Below, piece by piece: positions 5,807-8,564 of a stretch of 8,564 nucleotides of DNA. The DNA is taken from contig JAEYQF010000362.1 of NCBI GenBank assembly GCA_023410155.1, positions 1 through 8,564 of the forward strand, read 5' to 3'. This DNA comes from Verrucomicrobiota bacterium (GTDB lineage Bacteria > Verrucomicrobiota > Verrucomicrobiia > Opitutales > Opitutaceae). The position numbers and the translations under genes were made by a program. Numbering within the stretch: the stretch's first letter is position 1; every line of letters begins with the position of its first letter. The notes beneath the pieces were generated by a model. That model had not been told where the DNA came from, did no database searches, and saw only the letters and a program-made list of their open reading frames with translations.

Positions 5807-5872
5807 AGCGCCGCGAGAACGCCGATGGGGCCTTACTTTAACGGACTCGCGGCAGAGCGTCCCGGGAAAGGA

Positions 5873-5909
5873 CGAAAGTAAACCGGGAGAAAATCCCGGT
5901 TCACTTTCG
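5873..5909 (+). promoter_or_regulatory. Long stable hairpin in the divergent aminotransferase/response-regulator region
   Basis: Positions 5873-5888 pair with 5894-5909 over 16 bp with one A-C mismatch and a GAAAA loop: CGAAAGT and AACCGGGA on the left arm, TCCCGGTT and ACTTTCG on the right. It ends 39 bases before the ATG of the response regulator at 5949. No T-run follows on either strand. TTACTTT at 5833-5839 is complementary to 5875-5881, inside the left arm, so a competing but weaker fold exists. It could be a 5'-leader structure, an operator or a terminator of antisense transcription. Confidence 0.5.
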
Positions 5910-5948
5910 CTCCGGCCCGCGCATCATGGGGCCCTCTTTGTTACCCTC

Positions 5949-6599
5949 ATGATCGAAATGGCTGCCCCCAGCGTAGTTCTGGTCGAGGACCACACGATGA
6001 TTCGCGAGCTTCTCGCGCGCATGGTCTCTCACGAGCTCGGACTGCGGCTAAAAGCGCATTGCACCAATGTGACTGAGGGCGAGGACGCCCTGCTGCGGCA
6101 CAAGCCTGATCTGGCGATCATCGACTGGATGCTCCCCGATGGCCGAGGCTTCGACCTGATCCGGCGGGCCGGGCCCCGACTGGCTCGCACGCGCTGGCTG
6201 GTGATCTCCTCGACGGAGCAAGGTCACGTTGTGCGCGAGGCGGTGTCGCTCGGCGCGCACGGTTTCGTGATGAAACGTTCCGACCTGGCGACCCTGCGCG
6301 TCGCGATCAAGACCGTCGTCGCCGGCGAGAAGTATTATTGCCCCGACAGTTCGCGCCTGCTCGTCGACAAGCTCGTGGACGAGAGTCAGACCGTCGGCGT
6401 GAACCTCACCACCCGTGAGCGCGAGGTGCTCCGCGGCTTCGCGCGCGGTGAAAACCCCAAGGCGCTCGCGCACCGCCTCGAACTCACGCCGAAGACGGTG
6501 CAGAACCATCTGACGGCATTGAAGGAGAAGTTGAACCTGCACGAACCCGCCGAACTCGTGCGCTACGCCATCAAGCACGGCTACATCGAGGCGCCGTAA
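5949..6599 (+). CDS. Orphan response regulator, REC plus LuxR-type HTH (NarL/FixJ family)
   Basis: The 216-residue product is a classic NarL/FixJ transcription regulator. The receiver domain spans about 7-128 and carries the acidic pair Glu13/Asp14 (LVEDH), the phosphoacceptor Asp59 (AIIDWMLPDGRGFDL), the switch Ser87 (LVISS) and Lys109 (FVMKR). The LuxR-type helix-turn-helix spans about 153-212 (LTTREREVLRGFARG, then TPKTVQNHLTALKEKLNL). All receiver residues needed for phosphotransfer are present. The ATG at 5949 is preferred; a second in-frame ATG at 5958 would shorten the protein by three residues, and the open frame upstream to 5718 covers the intergenic region and the start of the opposite gene. 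No kinase gene is adjacent, so the signal is unknown. It is divergent from the aminotransferase gene and downstream of a long hairpin. It is only modestly similar to the regulator at 1584-2216, so the two do not look like a recent duplication. Confidence 0.93.
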   Translation: MIEMAAPSVVLVEDHTMIRELLARMVSHELGLRLKAHCTNVTEGEDALLRHKPDLAIIDWMLPDGRGFDLIRRAGPRLARTRWLVISSTEQGHVVREAVSLGAHGFVMKRSDLATLRVAIKTVVAGEKYYCPDSSRLLVDKLVDESQTVGVNLTTREREVLRGFARGENPKALAHRLELTPKTVQNHLTALKEKLNLHEPAELVRYAIKHGYIEAP

Positions 6600-6641
6600 G
6601 CGGCTACGTGAGGATAGACTGCCCGCCGTGGGCGGTCTGAG

Positions 6642-6762
6642 TCGTGCCAACGTGCGGACCGGGTCGGGACCGGGTCGGGACCGGGTGCGTCCGAGGTCGC
6701 GACGAGGTGCGCTCACGCTCACGTCACGGTGCGAACCGCGTGGAGTCTGGGTCGGACTGGAG
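6642..6762 (+). repeat. Degenerate 11-bp tandem array 2
   Basis: Eleven 11-bp units run without indels from 6642: the first two are TCGTGCCAACG and TGCGGACCGGG, then TCGGGACCGGG twice exactly (6664-6674 and 6675-6685), then more degenerate units. GTGCG recurs at 6652, 6685, 6707 and 6729, all spaced by multiples of 11. The first 22 bases match the last 22-bp unit of array 1 (1449-1470) at 17 positions, including the nonamer GTGCGGACC. It starts 42 bases after the stop of the second response regulator. Confidence 0.65.
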
Positions 6763-6825
6763 GTGGGTTATTGCGGCTCCGGTTGTCGGACTCCGCATGA
6801 TGAACGCCTCAAGGACTTTATATAA

Positions 6826-6850
6826 GTTTGAACCGTATTACGGTTCGAAC
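6826..6850. repeat. 25-bp near-perfect inverted repeat in an AT-rich island
   Basis: GTTTGAACCGTA (6826-6837) and TACGGTTCGAAC (6839-6850) are inverted around a single T, with one mismatch in 12 pairs; the inner 8 bp are perfect. It is preceded by CTTTATATAAG, the most AT-rich run in the window. The one-base centre favours a dimeric protein-binding site over an RNA hairpin. As a minus-strand hairpin it would be followed by TTATATAAAG and could end the queE transcript 134 bases after its stop. Confidence 0.55.
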
Positions 6851-6945
6851 GCATCGAGGCAATGAGGGGACACAGCGAGGGCTCCGGGGGCGGCCGGGGT
6901 CTTCTTCCCTTTTCTCCCTCGGTAGCTCCCGTGCTTCTGTGGTTG
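6851..6945. repeat. Degenerate CACAGAG-like short repeats in inverted arrangement
   Basis: The left part (6851-6882) is purine-rich with GAGGCAATGAGGGGACACAG-type sequence. The right part (6908-6945) is pyrimidine-rich and reads on the minus strand as ACCACAGAAGCACGGGAGC and on. The inner ends CGAGGG (6876-6881) and CCCTCG (6916-6921) are exactly inverted. The look is that of the 'ACCACAGAGGCACAGAG' dispersed repeats I recall from environmental bacterial genomes; that recollection is not verified. Confidence 0.35.
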
Positions 6946-6983
6946 AAAACAGAGCAACGACAGCAGGAGCGGGCGGCAGCGTG

Positions 6984-7679
6984 TCAGGTGCCGCGTTTGT
7001 TGCCGTAAAGTTCGAGGTGGAGGCGGTGGGCGTAGCGGTAGCCGCGCGATTTGCAAAGTTCGCTCAGCCATCCCGCGCGGGAGCGAATTTTTTCCAAGGT
7101 GGTGCCTTCGGGCATGAGAAGCACGCGGCTGCGCGGTATATCGCGGTGCAGCGAGGCGAGCATCGTCTCGATTTCCTCGATGTCGGAGGGCTGCGCGACG
7201 ACGAACTTGAATTGATAGGTGTAGGCGTCGACCCACGCGCGCACGATCTCAGGCTGCCAGCGGAGCGCTTCGTGTTTGCGGCGCCAGGCAGGACTGAGGC
7301 GGTCGTCGGGCGCTGAGTTAAGCAGCTTGGGCGAGAGCGAGGCGAGGTCGCATGCGATGCCGTCGGGCGCGACTGTGGCTGCAGTCTCGATGGTGATGTG
7401 GTGGCCGAGTTCCTTGATCGCGGCCGCGAGGAGGCGGATGTCCTTGGCGATCATTGGCTCGCCGCCGGTCAGGACCACGTGACGGGCGGAGGGATGATGG
7501 CCGATCTCGGTGAGGATTTGCGGGATGGAGCGCGTGTCGCCTTCGGGATTCCAAGACGCGTAGGGCGTGTCGCACCAGTTGCAGCGGAGATTGCAGCCAC
7601 TCGAACGCACAAAGACTGAGGGCACGCCGACGAGCGCGCCTTCGCCCTGGATCGAGTAGAAGATTTCCGAGATCAGCAT
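6984..7679 (-). CDS. queE: 7-carboxy-7-deazaguanine synthase (radical SAM)
   Basis: QueE rearranges 6-carboxy-5,6,7,8-tetrahydropterin to 7-carboxy-7-deazaguanine in the queuosine and 7-deazaguanine pathway. The 231-residue length fits the family. The radical-SAM cluster motif CxxxCxxC is at Cys29, Cys33 and Cys36 (GCNLRCNWCDT), the SAM-contacting TGGEP is at 71-75, and the start ISEIFYSIQGEG is highly characteristic of QueE. The short CxxxCxxC spacing puts it among the QueE forms without the long cluster-loop insert. The ATG at 7679 is chosen because it gives this conserved N-terminus; no ribosome site is evident. It lies 173 bases downstream of queC on the same strand. That gap holds a hairpin and a short repeat, so the two genes may not be one simple transcript. 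Confidence 0.96.
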   Translation of the reverse strand: MLISEIFYSIQGEGALVGVPSVFVRSSGCNLRCNWCDTPYASWNPEGDTRSIPQILTEIGHHPSARHVVLTGGEPMIAKDIRLLAAAIKELGHHITIETAATVAPDGIACDLASLSPKLLNSAPDDRLSPAWRRKHEALRWQPEIVRAWVDAYTYQFKFVVAQPSDIEEIETMLASLHRDIPRSRVLLMPEGTTLEKIRSRAGWLSELCKSRGYRYAHRLHLELYGNKRGT

Positions 7680-7711
7680 CGGGGGACGGTGATGGTGGAG
7701 AAAAAACTAAT

Positions 7712-7741
7712 CGCGAATGGACGCCAATCGACGCGAATAAA
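7712..7741. repeat. Three degenerate 10-bp units between queC and queE
   Basis: CGCGAATGGA, CGCCAATCGA and CGCGAATAAA follow each other without gaps at 7712, 7722 and 7732. A run of six A (7701-7706) lies next to them, which on the minus strand is a T6 tract after a weak CGCG-closed loop. Similar CGCGAATGGACGCGAAT-type strings are, as I recall, widespread intergenic repeats in environmental bacteria; I could not check this. Confidence 0.4.
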
Positions 7742-7771
7742 AGCCGAATTCCGCAAATGGTCGCGCGCGTC

Positions 7772-7793
7772 GGGGGAGTGCGCGGACTCCGCC
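7772..7793 (-). terminator. GC-rich hairpin downstream of queC
   Basis: GGGGGAGT (7772-7779) pairs with ACTCCGCC (7786-7793) around a GCGCGG loop, with one internal G-G mismatch. It lies about 60 bases after the queC stop on the minus strand. The first T-rich run on that strand is much further downstream, so intrinsic termination here would be weak; partial attenuation between queC and queE is possible. Confidence 0.35.
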
Positions 7794-7852
7794 CCGCGCC
7801 ATTTCGTCCGTTGTGGTGATGCCGGATCCGAGACGATCGGTGGGCAGTGGCG

Positions 7853-8545
7853 TCATTCGCGGGCGACAGGTTTCTCCGGCAAGGGCGGCGTGCTCTCGTA
7901 GGTCGTCGGATCCGCGAGGCCCGCGTGCGCGAAGGCTTCGCGACGCTCGACGCAAGTGCCGCATCTGCCGCAGTGGAGCGCGCCGCCTTTGTAGCAGGAC
8001 CACGTGCGGGCAAAATCCACGCCGAGCTTCGCGCCGGCGGCGGCGATCGCGGCCTTGTCCATGGCGATGAAGGGCCGCAGGAGTTGCACGCCGGCGTAGG
8101 TGCCGAGGCGCATCGCATCGCTCATCGCGCGCATGAAGTCCTCGCGGCAATCCGGATAGATCGCGTGGTCGCCGCCGTGGGCCGCGATGACCAGTCCCTC
8201 GGCCCCGATGCTTTCGGCGAAACCGCAGGCGATGGAGAGCATTATGGCATTTCGAAACGGGACGACCGTCTGCTTCATGTTGGCCGCTTCGTAATGGCCT
8301 TCGGGGATGTCACCGCCGCTCTTCAGCAAATCGGAACTGAAGAGCCGGTTCACGAACTCCATCGCGATGATTTCGTGACGCACGCCGAGCTGCGCGGCGT
8401 GTTCGCCGGCGAAGGGCAGCTCGCGATGGTTGTGTTTCGCGCCGTAATCGAAGCTCGCGACGGCCATGACGGTGTGCTCGCGCGCCGCCCAATGGAGCGC
8501 CGCCACCGAATCCAACCCGCCGGAACAAAGGACCACGACTTTCAT
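7853..8545 (-). CDS. queC: 7-cyano-7-deazaguanine (preQ0) synthase
   Basis: QueC converts 7-carboxy-7-deazaguanine to preQ0 using ATP and ammonia, the step after QueE. The 230-residue length is normal. The N-terminal PP-loop ATP site is SGGLDS at 8-13. The zinc site is Cys184, Cys192, Cys195 and Cys198 (SCYKGGALHCGRCGTC). Other typical blocks are SFDYGAKHNHRE (31-42), VVPFRNAIMLSIA (94-106), and HGGDHAIYPDCREDF (123-137). The start at 8545 directly begins the first PP-loop strand (MKVVVLCSGG); a GAGG lies only one base before the ATG, too close for a normal ribosome site. Only 19 bases precede it in the window, so its promoter and any preQ1 riboswitch lie outside. queD and queF are not in the window. 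Confidence 0.97.
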   Translation of the reverse strand: MKVVVLCSGGLDSVAALHWAAREHTVMAVASFDYGAKHNHRELPFAGEHAAQLGVRHEIIAMEFVNRLFSSDLLKSGGDIPEGHYEAANMKQTVVPFRNAIMLSIACGFAESIGAEGLVIAAHGGDHAIYPDCREDFMRAMSDAMRLGTYAGVQLLRPFIAMDKAAIAAAGAKLGVDFARTWSCYKGGALHCGRCGTCVERREAFAHAGLADPTTYESTPPLPEKPVARE

Positions 8546-8564
8546 GCCTCGATAGCCGCAAGAC

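Larger units (their letters stand above)
6600..6983. other. 384-base convergent intergenic region without a gene
   Basis: No open frame here has protein-like composition. It contains an 11-bp array (6642-6762), an AT-rich island with TTTATATAA (6817-6825) beside a 25-bp inverted repeat (6826-6850), and a stretch of degenerate GAGG/CACAG-type short repeats followed by an opposite pyrimidine-rich copy (6851-6945). It separates the 3' ends of the response regulator and queE, so transcription termination signals are expected. Confidence 0.6.

Noticed and set aside
5718..5948. Extension of the second response regulator to 293 residues
   Set aside because: The extra 77 residues would translate the hairpin region and the antisense of the aminotransferase start; the receiver domain begins just after the ATG at 5949.
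7680..7852. A preQ1 riboswitch or a small queD-like gene in the queC-queE gap
   Set aside because: No preQ1 aptamer-like stem with an A-rich tail was seen and no open frame of useful length exists; only a hairpin and short repeats are present.

Overview
The window is GC-rich DNA (roughly two thirds G+C) carrying nine protein genes, seven on the minus strand and two on the plus strand. The gene content suggests a Gram-negative environmental bacterium: orphan NarL-type response regulators, a secreted c-type cytochrome, a single-domain globin and a 7-deazaguanine pathway. Overall style and protein sequence resemble Opitutaceae (Verrucomicrobia), but this is recognition from memory, not a database result. 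No tRNA, rRNA, transposase, integrase or CRISPR array was seen.

Layout. (1) 77-1257, minus strand: a probable three-gene unit encoding a small two-helix membrane protein, a single-domain haemoglobin and a secreted monohaem cytochrome c, closed by a strong hairpin at 20-67. (2) 1258-1583: a 326-base divergent intergenic region with a palindromic element shared with another promoter in the window and a degenerate 11/22-bp tandem array. (3) 1584-2216, plus: an orphan REC-LuxR response regulator, convergent with (4) 2274-3281, minus: a secreted protein with a cysteine-peptidase-like Cys/His arrangement. (5) 3460-5711, minus: a PLP-dependent aminotransferase of the alpha-oxoamine-synthase type followed by a conserved protein of the family often labelled '3-methyladenine DNA glycosylase'. 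(6) 5949-6599, plus: a second orphan REC-LuxR regulator, divergent from the aminotransferase, with a 16-bp stem hairpin between them. (7) 6600-6983: a 384-base convergent intergenic region with a second 11-bp array, a 25-bp inverted repeat and degenerate short repeats. (8) 6984-8545, minus: queC and then queE, two enzymes of the queuosine/7-deazaguanine pathway.

How it fits together. The globin/cytochrome unit points to oxygen or nitric-oxide handling and periplasmic electron transfer. QueE makes 7-carboxy-7-deazaguanine and QueC converts it to preQ0, so these two genes catalyse consecutive steps. Each response regulator has a degenerate 11-bp array next to it: one lies upstream of the first, the other just downstream of the second. 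No histidine kinase is in the window.

The most interesting material is non-coding: two matching 11-bp-phased arrays, a 33-bp element at nearly the same distance upstream of two unrelated genes, and a large palindrome in an AT-rich island. None of these is explained by the protein genes. The protein-coding part is mostly ordinary, apart from an unusual active-site motif in the aminotransferase and two families of unknown function.
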